From: Psilocybe azurescens | Taxonomy: Eukaryota; Basidiomycota; Agaricomycetes; Agaricales; Agrocybaceae | Direction: 5' to 3' | Assembly (NCBI GenBank): GCA_023853785.1 | Contig: JAJIRX010000677.1 | Location: forward strand, 1 to 64,000 | DNA length: 64,000 nucleotides | Shown: piece after piece, positions 36,349 to 50,654 of the stretch | Numbering within the stretch: position 1 is the stretch's first letter | Layout: each line of letters starts with the position of its first letter | Program-made: the position numbers and the translations under genes | The notes under the pieces: generated by a model | Told to the model about the DNA's origin: nothing | Databases searched by the model: none | The model's input: the letters and a program-made list of their open reading frames with translations, nothing else

Positions 36349-39034
36349 ATGTCTTCCACCTCCCAGAATCCGCCAGGCGGTTATGTGCGTTATCTATTGC
36401 TCGTTATTGTTCTTGAATCTTGCTGATAACGAATCCTGGATCAGGCGCCACCCCCAGGAGGAGCGCCTCCTGTGAGTAAATCGTCGCGTACTTGATCTGC
36501 TATTCCAACGGTGAATATAAACTGATCTAACTTCATCTTATCGTATAAAGCCTACTGGAGCACCCGTATGTGTCGTCTAAACCCTCGATCGGCTAGATGC
36601 ACAACTAACAACATTGCGATCTTGATGCTCGTATCTTAATTATCCATAGGGCAATCCCGCCACTCCGGGAGCAGCGCAAGCACAAGCGCCGTACCCCCCA
36701 CCAGCAGGCGGACCGCCCCCGGGCAACAGCCATATTCCGTATATCCACCTCCAGGCGCATACGCCGCTGGCCCCCAGGCTCCTACTACCCGCCCCCAGGC
36801 TCCTACTATCCACCGCCGCCAGGGCAGTACCCCCAATACCCAGGCTACTACCCCCTCCTCCTCCGCCGGGACAGTACGCCGGGTATCCTCCTCCGCCTGG
36901 GCAGTACCCTCCCCACAGTACCCTCCCTGCCGCTGCGGGACAGTACCCCCTCCTGCTTCTGCGGGTCAGTATCCACCCCTGCTGGCCAGTACCCACCGCC
37001 TGCGGGCGCGCAGGGTGCACCAGGAACCCCTGGTGCGCCCGGTGCTCCAGCAGCCTCAGGAGGTGCAGGTGCAGGCGCAGGGCAGTACGCACCCCCTCCG
37101 GTCCCCCCACCCGCGCCCTACGCGTACGCACCTCCTCTGCCCGGCGCCCCATCGCCGTACCCATACGCGCCCCCGGCGGCGCGCCATATTACGCGCAAGG
37201 CCGCCGGCGGCACAGCACCTGCCGCAGGACCCGCTCGTGTATCTGGGGACCGCGATCCCGAACCCGGACGCGCCGCATGCGCCGCTGGGCGTGCAGAAGG
37301 TGCCTGGGTGGGACCCGGCGCATGATTATAATGCGCTGGCGCACGCGATCTCGGCTGATGGTGTGGGCGACGACAAGAAATGTTAGTTCTTTCTTCTGTT
37401 TTGTGTCCACTTACTTCTACTGCGTTCTCTTTTCTGAAGTCGGTTCGTGATGCTGACTTTGATTGACCCGTTGATGGTTATGAAAAACAGTGCTGAACAT
37501 CCTCATCCCGCTGAACGTGTTCCAGATGGACGCGCTGAGCGACTACTGTCTCGCCAGGACGGGCATCTCATTGGCGGAGAGGCTGCAGAGGAGTACGAGC
37601 GGGAACTTTGGGTGAGTTCGGTTTTCAACTCGTTGTTGGTTTTACTGTGTTACCATCCTTCTCCATCTGTTGTTGTTGCTGCTACTGCACGTCTTTTCAA
37701 CTCGTTGTTAGTTATACTGTGTCACCATCCTCCTCCGTCTGTTGAGTTGCTGCTACTGCACGTCGTCTCGTTTCGCTTTACTTCTTTTCGTTTCGTTTAT
37801 TTGCGAAGTCTTACTGATGGTATTTTCTCCCCTTGACAATTCTGATTCTGTAACCCACATCCAACAAACTCCAATAGAACCGCGATCCAGGCCCTCGCGC
37901 TCGGGCCGCTCGGGTTCGACGTGCATCTCGCAAAGAAAGCCATCGTCGGTCTCGGCACGGACGAAACGCTCCTGATCGAGCTTATGCTCGGGCGCCAGGC
38001 GTTCGAGATCCGCTGGCTGAAGACGGCGTATAGGCTGAGGTATGGCAAGGATCTGGTGGATGCTGTCAAGTCGGACTTGTCGGGTGTTACGATGGAGAGT
38101 GAGTTGGTGTTGATTCTCTTTTATTTTGTTTTTGTGTCGATGCGATGGGAATGCTATCCCTTCGGATAGCGAGCGTTTAAATTTTATTTCGGAATGGATG
38201 AAACTGATTGCTGATTCTATTCTATTCGACGGTTTTTTATTCTTTAGTGTTCGGCATGGTGCTCGCTGCCCAGAAACCCGTCAATCCATACATGCCCGTC
38301 CAGCAACATGACCTTGAAGTCAAAAACGACGTTAAGAAGCTGCATGAAGCGGTCAAGCGGAAATCGAAAGGCTGGGAGGTGCGTTTGGTTGCTTTATCTC
38401 TAATAATAATATCTATGTGCTTTGATTGACCATATGGGTTACTGATTGTTATGCTTCATAATATGCAGGTCTCTTTCTTCGAAGTGTTTATCAATCGTTC
38501 GGATTCGCACCTCTCTGCCGTGTTAGTGCCCTTTCTATGCGAACTAACTGGCTGTCTCGCTTATCTTCATTGGAAATTTCTAGCATCGACTTGTATAGCA
38601 GGGAGTATAAAAGTCTTAGCAAATTGATTAAGAAGGAAGCGTAAGTGCTACTTTTAGCGTTCGTCTTTGGAAAGAACGAATGCTTCTGGATTACGGCCTA
38701 TCACTGACATCCCCCTAACGTAGTTCCGGCACAATCCGCGAAGGCCTCCTCTACATCCTGCACGGCGTCAAATCCAAGCGCGACGGGCGCGGGTACTGGC
38801 GGGACGGGAAGCTGCTCGAGAAGAGCATGGCCGGGCTCGGCACCAAGGACACGCAGCTCATCTACAGGCTTGTGAGGGCGCACTGGGACGCGCCGAGGAT
38901 GGAGGCGGTGAAGGATGCGTATCAGAGGCGGTATAAGAAGAGCTTGGAGAGTCGGGTGAAGGGGGGAGACGAGTGGGCTGTATAGGGATTTGTTGGTGGC
39001 GCTTGTTAAGGGCCCTGCTGGGCCGAAGTATTGA
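36349..39034 (+). CDS. Annexin with Pro/Gly/Tyr-rich N-terminal head
   Basis: Annexins bind acidic phospholipids in a Ca2+-dependent manner and act in membrane traffic and repair. The start at 36349 reads MSSTSQNPPGGY, continuing through tiny exons APPPGGAPP and PTGAP to GNPATPGAAQAQAPYPPPAG. The head (about 36655-37190) is built of GQYPPP/GYYPPP/PYAYAPP-type repeats, but its frame jumps many times, so its exact sequence is uncertain. The core begins PQDPLVYLGTAIPNPDAPHA and contains repeat signatures KKAIVGLGTDETLLIELMLG, SFFEVFINRSDSHLSAVIDL and KSMAGLGTKDTQLIYRLVRA. The end is YRDLLVALVKGPAGPKY, reached only if one G is removed from the six-G run at 38961-38966. Short introns interrupt the core. 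Some repeats lack the full GxGT-D/E Ca-binding signature, common in fungal annexins. Confidence 0.85.
36655..37190 (+). repeat. Proline/glycine-rich coding repeat tract
   Basis: GC-rich tandem-like units coding for GQYPPP, PGAYAAGP and PYPYAPP-type motifs in the annexin head. All three frames are partly open and no single frame runs through, consistent with several base-count errors in C and G runs. Confidence 0.6.
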
Positions 39035-40443
39035 ACTAGGTAATTTGAGGCGAAGGGGGGTAGAGACAAGTGTAAGTTGCAATGAGACTATGCCATAGGA
39101 TAGGAGGGACAGGGTCAGAAGGAAGTCAGGAGATCTATGAAATGTGTACTAATATCGCCCCATTATTTTTCGTCTGTTCGTAGTACCACACACTTAAATA
39201 TGTATTCGCCTTTTCCCGATTGTTGCTGGGGTATTTCCTGTTTCTAGCGAGTTACGTTAGGATTAAGTACGCCACTCGTGCATCGCGATGCAGCACGAGC
39301 CGAGATGGGTAGACGTTAAGGGATCTTCTGAGTCAAATTTGGCACAGCTACTGCTTAATGAATTCTGCTAGAACGCGTGGGGGACGGTCGAGTTAAAATT
39401 TGACAAGCTGCTCTAACAGTTTAACTGGCAGTCGTTCTTATGAAACTTCTGAGTCTACCCTTGCTTGGCGTCGTGTATCGAAATCTATGTATGTCAAACG
39501 CATCGCGGGAGAGCCTCGAGTTCGACCCTCATCTTTTATTTATGTACTCGGATGACTCGATGATAATTGGGTATACTGTATTACTGATGGCCTGACTGAT
39601 TGCACATGAAAAAAAGACGAACCTCGTGTTTTAGATACATAACTTACTCTGCTGCGGCGTGCGGGTGACATTGCATTGAGAAATGTCAAAGATCGTTTTT
39701 GTTGAGATCGAGCTGTGTTTGTGTTTCGGTTTTCCACGATATGGCAGCTCCACTGCAGTGACTCGACGTATGACATACCTCTTGAGCCTAAAATCTCTGA
39801 ACCCAAGCCTAGCCACAGCCTAAAAGTCGGATTTGTATGCTAATGCAGCAGGTCTTACGACTATATGGAAGATAGAGAACACGCTCGGGAACGGACGATG
39901 GGGAAGGAGTTGACCGTAGACCGACAGACTCGGTTTTGAAGTGGGAAATCATCGGAGCAGGTGAGTGATGGAGTAGCAGTTTTAGAAAAACGCGGACTAC
40001 ACGTGTACGGGAGTATTGAAATGGAGGCAAGCCGTAACCCGTATTGACCCTGCTGGGAACTCGAAATGGTAAAGGGTAAAGGGCTTTTATTTCGCTCTTA
40101 ACCTTTTCTTCAGCTTCTTCCTCATGACCACAACCACCTACCTTTAGATTCCATTCAAAATGCGCCGATAGTAGTCCACAAACGCCATCTGCTTGCTCAT
40201 CGAAACTCCGTTATCGATACAGATGCAACCCTTCACAACTCTTGCAGTTGCCTACAATCACCAGGCATGAATAGCCTCCCAGCAATCAACTATTATCTCC
40301 CTTCAACTCCTGTAATACATCGATCACAGCATTTGCAGTGATTCCAAAACCACATACACTTATACATCTGTTCCGTCCTCATATACAGCTATCCCAAATA
40401 AACCACCCGCTTTATCGTCTTCTCTCCTCCCCCAACTCCACCC
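39035..40443. other. Intergenic, contains a 14-bp palindrome
   Basis: No gene is supported. A perfect palindrome TGCATCGCGATGCA lies at 39279-39292 within partly self-complementary flanks (CTCG before, CACGAG after). CT-rich sequence at 40340-40440 precedes the next gene and looks like its promoter/leader. Confidence 0.45.
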
Positions 40444-42643
40444 ATGTCGCCAGCTACTGTAAACGTCGTGACTCGGGTAGCCCCATCCCCAGCTCCAATG
40501 CTGATCGACTCCACAAGCGGCCTGAATCTGCGTGAGTTCGTCGCAGATGAGGACGCGGCCCATTTTAGCTCTGCAGTGCTCAAGACGATCGCCGATCAGA
40601 AAGCTTTCGTATTGGCCCAGAGGGAGGCGCTCGAGGCGTTCAACGTCGCCAAAGCCATCCGCCTCTCTGAGGAGACCGCGGCCGTGGAATCTAAGCGCCG
40701 TATTGAAGCCGCTGCCACCACCAGTGCCAGTACCGCTGTGGTCATCTCAGATCGTGCTGCTGCTGCTGTCACTCAGGTTTCTTCGGCCGGTCCTAATAGT
40801 GCCACTGCATCGCAGCCTATAGCGATAAGGGGGATGCCCGACAATCTGCCTCGTCCGACGAAGCAGCGGCGATCTCGCTCGCGCGTTCCTGGCAGGTCGA
40901 TGCCCTCCAACCTGCCCTCCTCGAAGCTCCCAAGCAATCCATGTCGTCTTCATCATCGCCGCCATCAACACAAAAAAATGGTCGACTGCTTCAGAGGCGT
41001 CGCAGCAATATCATCATCATCAAAACCATCATCAGTACGATAGCAGATCATCATCATCGGCGACCGCAATCGCAAAGCAGCCTTCCCAGAACTTATCATT
41101 ATCAACTTCTCCCTCATCGTATCGTCTCAGTGATAGTCGCATCGCATCATCGTCCGTTTCACGTGCTAGTTCTCATTCAACTAATGCCATACCAGTTTCT
41201 TCAACTTCATCGCATCATCAGCATCAGCATCATCGCATCGAGCAACGATCCCTCTCGAAGAGGGAGCCTGAGCCCTCATCTATATCTATGCCTACTTCTA
41301 TTTCTCATTCTACTTCTACTTCTACTTCAACGACGCGCAATCACTCTTCCGATGTTACGAACACGAAACGACGCCGCACGGAACAACTTCAGCCATCTAA
41401 GTCTTCATCACCTCCTCGTAATACTACCAACGGCGGGCTCGTCGCCCCGCCTATTTCCGACTCCAAAAAATCGACTGCATCTGCCAGGGATGTGCGTCTT
41501 GGCCAGATCATGAGCCCCATCCTTGAAAATCCGAGCGAGCCTGCACCGCCGAAGTCGAGGCCCATGGAACACCGATTGCACTCGCGTAGCAGGTCTGTCC
41601 GCCAGTCCTCCGACAGCGATCTGTTCACGGCCTCGCGCAATTGTGTGAAGTGTGGTAACCTGGTAGCATCACCTCGCACGAAGGTATGTATTGTCCCTTC
41701 CCTTCTCACCTCGCCCTATTGTTTTCGAATTTTTATTGACACCTGTGTTCCTTTTCTATCGTTATCTTTTGTCTTGATGTAGCCTTCCTTTGAGCACGAC
41801 CCATTCGCACTGCCCTTCTCGAGCGTCCTGCACGTCGTCTGCACCGCATGCGGCACGACGCACTGTCGCGGCTGCTTCGCCGTCGTACGCTGCCCGCGCG
41901 ACTGCACCGGCGGCGCGCAAGACTGCACAGTCCGGAACTGCTGCCCGGACATCCGCGCGATCGCCATCTTCGAGGCGCTCAGCAGCTTCGACCACATCTA
42001 CGCCACCGAAGCGGGCTTCGCCGGAAAGGGCCAGGACGGGGAGCAGCAGCAGCAGATGCGCCAGGCGTACATCAAGCTGCTCATGTCCAAGGCGGACAAG
42101 AGCATGCGCAAGTTCGAGGACGCGTTCGTGCGCACGCTGCGCATTCTCACCACGTGGCTCGAGGCCCCGCGGAAAGGCAGCGGTGGCGGCGACAGCGACA
42201 GCCACGCGCAGGGCATGCACCGCGCGGTGTCGCACCTCTTCGCAGCGTCGTACCTGCCCGAGGTCGTGCACGCGTTCCTGAGCAACAGCAACGTGCGTGA
42301 CTGGATCGCGCACAGCGAGACGTACAACGCCGTGCTCGAGACGCTGCGCCGCATGTTCGACCGCGGGCTCACCGCGGTGCTCATGCGCCCGCTGCGGCAC
42401 ATCGCGCGCAGCTGCGGGCTGCAGGGGCTCGTGTGGGACGGGGGCATGATCACGTGGGAGGTGGACGCGCGGAACCGGCCCGTGGAGTCGCTGTCGCTGT
42501 GCGATCTTGTGAAGCAGCTCGAGAAGCACCGGCTCCCGCTCATGGCGCTTGCGGAGAAGGTCCAGTTTTCGGCGACGGTTGAGAAGGTGAACAACCTTTG
42601 TGATAATATCTCGTATTTGTTGCTGCAGCAGCTTGCGATTTGA
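40444..42643 (+). CDS. Cys-rich, probably zinc-binding protein of unknown function
   Basis: Two exons, 40444-41683 and 41783-42643, separated by a GTATGT..GTAG intron. Two bases are missing, in the G run 40829-40833 and the A run 40972-40978; adding them gives 2103 nt, 700 aa. The N-terminal part (SPATVNVVTRVAPSPAPMLI) contains a helical, Ala-rich segment, then a long Ser/His/Gln-rich disordered stretch. The centre has a cysteine cluster: NCVKCGNLV, VVCTACGTTHCRGCFAVVRC, PRDC and TVRNCCPD, arranged like a RING-type or other multi-zinc domain. The C-terminal 200 residues are helical (RKFEDAFVRTLRILTTWLEA, YNAVLETLRRMFDRGLTAVL, VEKVNNLCDNISYLLLQQLA) and GC-rich. An E3-ligase-like role is possible but is inference. 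I do not recognise the family. Confidence 0.75.
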
Positions 42644-45600
42644 GTTCTTGTTCTTTTTGTTTCTTTTTTTCTTTTTTGGGGGCATACTATACTCTACATG
42701 ATCATCCATCCAATCCCATTTCTCTTTTTTCTTTTTCACTCGTCGTCATCGTCACTTCTCTTGTCACTTCTCTCATCCTTGCATGATTCACGACTATAAC
42801 GTTTTTTCTTTTCTTTCAATTCATTTTATCTTTGCACAACTGTCTCCAAGGGCGAAACCCACACATTCCATTCCATGTTCCATAGTATTCCTTTCATATC
42901 TTTCTCTTTTCACTGTTTCATAGATGCTGGACTTTACGACGATTATATTGTCAATCATCCTACGGAAGGGCTCGTGGAAGTCTTTATTTTTCTTGCACAC
43001 ATACATATCGCACATCGCACACTGTTCCATATACATATATGACCACCAACCATTCTGTATTCATTCTCCAACTTGCACTTTCTCCATTTCCTATTCTCTT
43101 TTTTCTCTCCTATTCTTCTTGCAGCGTCTTTCAAACAAAATTTTTACTATAGACTCTAATGTGTTTTTAATCCCTCTTTATCACATCATTTTTTTGTTCC
43201 CTTTAGACGCTTTCATCTCATCATCGGACTACATCGTTTACGTTCCGTAGTCAGCTTTCGTCCATGCATGCATGCCAGAGCCAGCAGCAGTGCTCTGTAA
43301 ATCCCTTTCTCCGAGTCGGGATTCCCCCTTGTCGATTACTCATTTCCTACTCATTTCCTACTACACACATCCTTCATGCTCATCATCATCCATCATCATC
43401 GTATCATGCTTTGCCGCTTTTACTACTAGGTTTTCCCTAAGTAGCACGCTTTTTCCTCATTACTCAAGTACTTTAGATTGCCGGCCTAGTTCGCTTTTTT
43501 CAATTTGTACATACGGTTTTTCAAGTTAGCTTCTAGTTCGAGTTGTAGCATACAGATGTCAAATACTCAGAATCGAATGGTTTGCGGCGCAGTACTTTTT
43601 TTGGGCTGATCATGATCATGAGCCTGTTCGACTTGAGGTCGAAATAGATAGATGGATGGATGGGTTTGAATTTAGTCGGATGGTTCAGAATTAGAGCGCG
43701 AGTGGGTTTGATTAAAGGAGAAATTTAATTCTATCATCATCATCATCATCATCATCTACTTATGTACATACATGCGTATGTATTGAAATCAATGAATGAC
43801 CTGCGCAGAAGGAACAACTTTTTAAGTTTGGAACAAGTTCAAGTTGCCGAGGAGTCGGAGTCAGAGTCAGGAGGACCTGATATAATTCACCGTTACACGC
43901 CTTGAGGCGATGGAAATTGCGTTTGGACTTGACTTTTTGGTGTTTGTCTTTTAGGTTTTGTTAGTCTTTTGATTACCTGCTTTGCGTTGAGTTGAGCGCT
44001 CGAATGGTAACCGCATTGCGCTCGGTTAGAGGTCAGAAGGCGTTGTGCTCTGTCCAGATTCAAATGGTCATCCAAGGCGACTTTGTGAATTCGGCGACTT
44101 AGCGTTTGCGACGGTATGTTATGGGTCAGGTCTTCTCGGGTGGCCACATCTTGATGGATGGATTGGATACGCCTCACTGTATCAAGAACTGAGGTCGTCG
44201 CCCGGTCATATCGCTTGCTTGATAGCACGCGCTTGGTTCATCTAACTAATACAAACCCAACACCTTCGAACGCCGTACATATTTTCATGGGCCACAACGG
44301 TTGGTCGGGCGGGCATTGACTCCGAACTGGGACCAAACACTGTATTCAGGATTTGATTGCGCTGTCCGGTAAATTTTCTAGTAGCATGTAATTTTGCGTC
44401 CTTGATGCGTCCTCGGAGCACTGTGCCAATGTTAAAGATTAGGAACCTGAGATGGCCCGAGATAGCCTGAGATAGCCTGAGATATGTGGCAGAATGAACC
44501 TCTCTAAACCTGCCCCGTGGCCGTGGCTACAGGTCAGCATAGGTCGCCATCTCATTAAATCCAAATTCCGTTGCAGTCGCGGAAGAGATTGAAATCTGAG
44601 GAACAAGACAATTGCACAAGGGATCTTGACTTCGTACTTCGTGTGTACTTAGGGCTTTTTCTGGTCTTGTAAGCCATAAGCTGCCTTGAGGCCTCTTGAG
44701 GCATGCTGAGATCCCTGAGGATCATGTCGAATCAAGCGCCCAGCCCTCATGGATCACCTTGGGTTGGTGATGTGACTAACCGACGATGACAAAGTGAGCA
44801 GCGGTCCAGGCGTTCCGCTGCTACCGCACGCGCGCCAGACACTACCAGACGGCGCCAGAGGTGATCACTCATGCGTGGCTAGTATGAAGGGTGGATCTAC
44901 AGGAGACGGCAAAGGATAACAGCCGCTGGATATACACAAGGGATAAAGTTTGCTTGGTGATTCTAACAATTGCTCACGAACGGCGTCCCTATGGGCTCCC
45001 CATCCGAATCCCAACATGCGACATAATTCTGGAGAAATCTGTACCCGTGGGTCATGTACAGGTATACGGGGCAGGGTTGCGACTTGTGGACACGGCAGGC
45101 AGCAGGGGCTCCCGAAATTCCATCTGATAAATTCATCAAATCATCAAGACCTTGGAGGGAGAGGAGGTCCGAAGAGACCGAGTACCAATGGGACTGTCAA
45201 GACGACGAGAAATTGGTAATTCGAGCGGATGTGGTACGGTGTGGTACTAGCGAGTCTACAAAGTTGACGATAAGGACGCCTTGGGCTCCTTGGATGGTCT
45301 CGCTGGGAGTCTATGGGGTCCCGGATAAGATCCTGACTCCTGGCTATCGTCATCACATCATAGATCGATCGTGTTATTTCAGTTTGAAATACCCTATGAG
45401 AATGGAGCGGTTCGTTATGTCGTTTAGGTTTTGAACCTCGGTGACGCACTAGCTTGGGAGTCGAGTCGCAACGAGGCACGAGCGACGGGCGCATGAACCG
45501 ATGGATTGTCATGGGCGGGCCTGCGTTTCCGCTTCGAAGAGGCGAAGCGATTCGCAAGTCGACCTGAATTAAGTCCACTCCTTGAACACCGAATGACATG

Positions 45601-46825
45601 TGTAAAGCTGCCTATCGCAAGGTTCATCTTGCGAATCCACTTTTCCTTTGGTGCCTTAGCCTATCTGTGATATAAGAGTGAAGTCGAGCCATAGATAGAA
45701 GTTGTCAAGGAGAAAAAGGAGATGAAAGTCGGATAAGGCAAGAGCAAGGGTGGATCTCGCCATCAACAAAAGTTTGTAGTCCCAAGTTCACATTGACAAT
45801 CACATTTTTCCCTCTCTTGGATATGTAAATGGGCCTGTAGTGTGCTGTACCTGGTTTCAGTCGACTTGGTTCGGGCTTTGCATGGACGGAACGGAAGAGC
45901 ACTTTAGCTGCTTGCAGCTTGCTCGAAAAGAAGAGGAAGAGAAAAGACCGCCTTTGCTGACTGATCGACCGACCGAATGTCAGTTTATCTGACTTTCGAG
46001 GGGTTGGCATTTCTGCGCCTCGAGTTTCTGGTCAGATGGGCTTCTCTGAACCCCGTTTGAATAGATTGGCATTGCACGAAGGTTCTGCTGATCGTATGGT
46101 ATGATAAATCTTCCGCTGAGTACACCAGGTGGAGGCTTTACCAAGCGCGCAAGCTGCGCATTGAGAGCGTACGCACTGTCGGTAGGTACCTAGCCGGAGA
46201 ATATACCGCTCCTCAGTAGCCTGCAGGTAGATAGATGCGGATACCTGGACAGCCTGAGATGAATAATCCCGAGCGCGTTCCACAGCGCTTCGCGAGCGAA
46301 GCTGAATTGACTTACCAGTAAATTGAATACATTGATTGGTTTTGAAAACCTAATCTATGATCTTTAAACTGGTGGTTACTGGATAGAATGTAATGACCAG
46401 CGGAATAGCTGTTAGTAAATGGCCTGGTGATCATGATGCCTATAGAAAAAATGACATTTGTCAGTCGGCTCTTGTTGTCGGACAAAGCGACAATATGGTT
46501 TACGACGAGCAGCGACGAGCCCACCGAGTCAGACCGAGTCCCGACATAGGCGACGACCAAAGTTTTCCTATTCAAGAAATGAGCAGTCGTGCGTGGTCCT
46601 CGGTCGTACACAACAGTACACCAGGACCAAACTGCCGAGATTACTCCAACCTGAGACGCTTCTCCATATAAGGCGTTTACTCCGAACCCATTTGAGAATA
46701 TTGATGTATGTATCGAACAGATAGACTGAGATAATCGACTGCGCCATATGTCATGATAATAAATATAATTAAATTGCATCGAAAGCTATACGGACCGATA
46801 TGTCGTCTCGGTTCGTGAACTGTGA
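42644..46825. other. Long intergenic region, no supportable gene
   Basis: About 4.2 kb. T/C-rich transcript-end-like sequence occupies 42640-43530. An (ATC)n microsatellite lies at about 43733-43757, a short tandem repeat GAGATAGCCT at about 44460-44485, and a direct repeat CTTGAGGC/CTCTTGAGGC near 44685-44702. The longest frames (43893-44228 and 46312-46779, both minus) have no ATG or no family features. Confidence 0.5.
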
Positions 46826-48389
46826 TTATAAACGAACGGTGTCTCCTCCACCTAGGTCTCTACCTCTTGCTGCAGCAGCTGACTCTGGCTCGGGGCTAGT
46901 TGAGGATGATACATTGACCGGCGGTGAATTGGCCGAGGGTGTACTACGTGGCGATGGGGAAGATGCAGAACCTTCGATAGAGGGTACAGGGGCTGATTTC
47001 ACGTCCACGAGCTCCTGAGCGTCTTCGTCGTCGTATTCTCCGAGCATGAAGTCTCGCTCTTCTTTAGTGGGCCCACGAGTCTCGAGGATTGTTCGGCGGG
47101 TTTGGGGTATATTGTTGCGCTCGACCTGCGGTGGCGATTGCGGGGAACGAGGAGAAGGAGAAGAGTAAGATAATGATTGGGCTTCGAGAACTTGAGATTG
47201 GTGGGAGATGGGGTTTGTCTCTGGTTTGTTGAATGAAGTGGATCTGTTCTTCCCAACTTGAGGACGGATAAACCCGCCGCCTCCTCCCCCAAAGGGAAGA
47301 CCTTCTTCTGCACGATCTCCTCCAAAACCAGATACTTGTGCCTGATGGCTGACGGGATTCGGTGTTCGCCCGCCGCTTGATGGGAGACCATTGTAACTGT
47401 TGCCACCACTTTGCGCATGCCCTGTTATGTTGAGGGCGACAAGCATATCTTTGATCCAGTCCCAGGCTTCTCTTCCGTGGTACTTCATGCTCTCAATGGA
47501 AAATTGGGGAATTTGGTCGAACCCTCTAAGTTGGAGAACATAGCGATTGTATAGTGTTCCGAGAACGGTATATGCCATAAGAACAACGAGAAATCTGGAG
47601 GTCACACATGTCAGTGGACGGAGAGACGGGGTCAAAAGGTCGAACTAACATTACTGCCAAAATGGTAATGAAACCCCAGAAACTACTGCCTTCTGATGTT
47701 GGACAAGCATACTGCGATTTAAATTTGAATGAGAACGCGATAGTAAATGCATGAAATAAATGCAACGCACGGGTGTCCGCCATTCGATTACATATGCGCA
47801 TGCGGATTCGTCCTCGCCTGGAGGAAGCTGCGCCATGAGGCGAGGTCCGCTACTTCCGAAAGACATGTCGCAAACGAACTGCACCATCGTCGACGCTCTA
47901 TTTTCCCCTGATTTGCAACGAGACCCTCCTGAAATTACATATCGTGGTCTCGAGTCGAAGATGGTGAGTGTTGTATTGACTTTCCTACAGAATGAATACT
48001 GTGTTAGCAGCGTAATTATCTCAGAATGGAGTTGGTGATCTACCCGAGTATGAAATCTCCGTGACCACGTCGAATGAAGGCAGCAACATCTCCTTCGTTA
48101 ATAGAGTCATCTTTGATGCCATGCACTTCTGTCTTCACGTTTTGGCAGACATTCAGTCGTATTTCTTCTCCTGAAGGTGTTTGGAGTTCATAGTCATCGC
48201 TAAACAGAAGTTAGTACTTGGCGACTACGGAATAGGGTTGTCATACCGAGCTTTGAGGGGATTTAGGTCGTAGTATTTTCCATTATCGTGTAGAGTACAT
48301 GGTTTATCTTCAGCTAGGACTGTAGAAATCAGAAAGAAGAGAAGAAACAGAGATATTAATGGCCGGGTTCTTATACGCTGGCTAAACAT
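46826..48389 (-). CDS. MRH-domain membrane protein, mannose-6-phosphate-receptor-like (Mrl1/Atg27 type)
   Basis: A single-pass sorting receptor of the Golgi-endosome-vacuole route, in the group annotated as Mrl1/Atg27-like in fungi. The start at 48389 gives MFSQRIRTRPLISLFLLFFL, a signal peptide. The lumenal MRH-like domain carries paired cysteines: KPCTLHDNGKYYDLNPLK, RLNVCQNVKTEVHGIKDD, GGSRCKSGENRASTMVQFVC, and ACAYVIEWRTPVACPT. A membrane helix (FWGFITILAV then FLVVLMAYTVLGTLYN) is followed by a long cytoplasmic tail with Gly-, Ser- and Pro-rich stretches and acidic LGEYDDEDAQELVD, a likely sorting signal. Exon 1 is 48247-48389, and later exons join in phase. I saw no frame error. The upstream neighbour NDUFS2 is divergent, with 160 bp between start codons. 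Confidence 0.8.
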
Positions 48390-48549
48390 TTGGGTCAAGC
48401 GGTAGCAGCGTGACACCAGAATTACTGAACTCTGGTAATGTGTCACGTTGGTGTTGGTGAATCAGTCACACATTATTTATCACGTAGGACCCGCTGAATT
48501 CCGTGTCCAGCAGTCATATACTTGGTCAACATTATCTCGAACAACGACC
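48390..48549. promoter_or_regulatory. 160-bp bidirectional promoter MRH protein / NDUFS2
   Basis: The two start codons are 160 bp apart and divergent, so both transcripts must start within or near this stretch. No TATA box is evident. Confidence 0.65.

Positions 48550-50654
<2,105 letters not shown>

Noticed and set aside
39500..39535. GTTCGACCC-like B-box suggesting a tRNA
   Set aside because: No matching A box, acceptor stem or anticodon arm could be found around it.
41762..42739. 325-codon minus-strand open frame
   Set aside because: It is the antisense shadow of the GC-rich second exon of the Cys-rich gene; composition is Arg/His/Ala-rich as expected for such a shadow.
43893..44228. 111-codon minus-strand frame
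   Set aside because: Begins with GT[GA]-type codon rather than ATG and no splice site links it to anything.
46312..46779. 155-codon minus-strand ATG frame downstream of the MRH gene
   Set aside because: No recognisable domain, plus-strand frames overlap it, and composition is not distinctive; chance is more likely.
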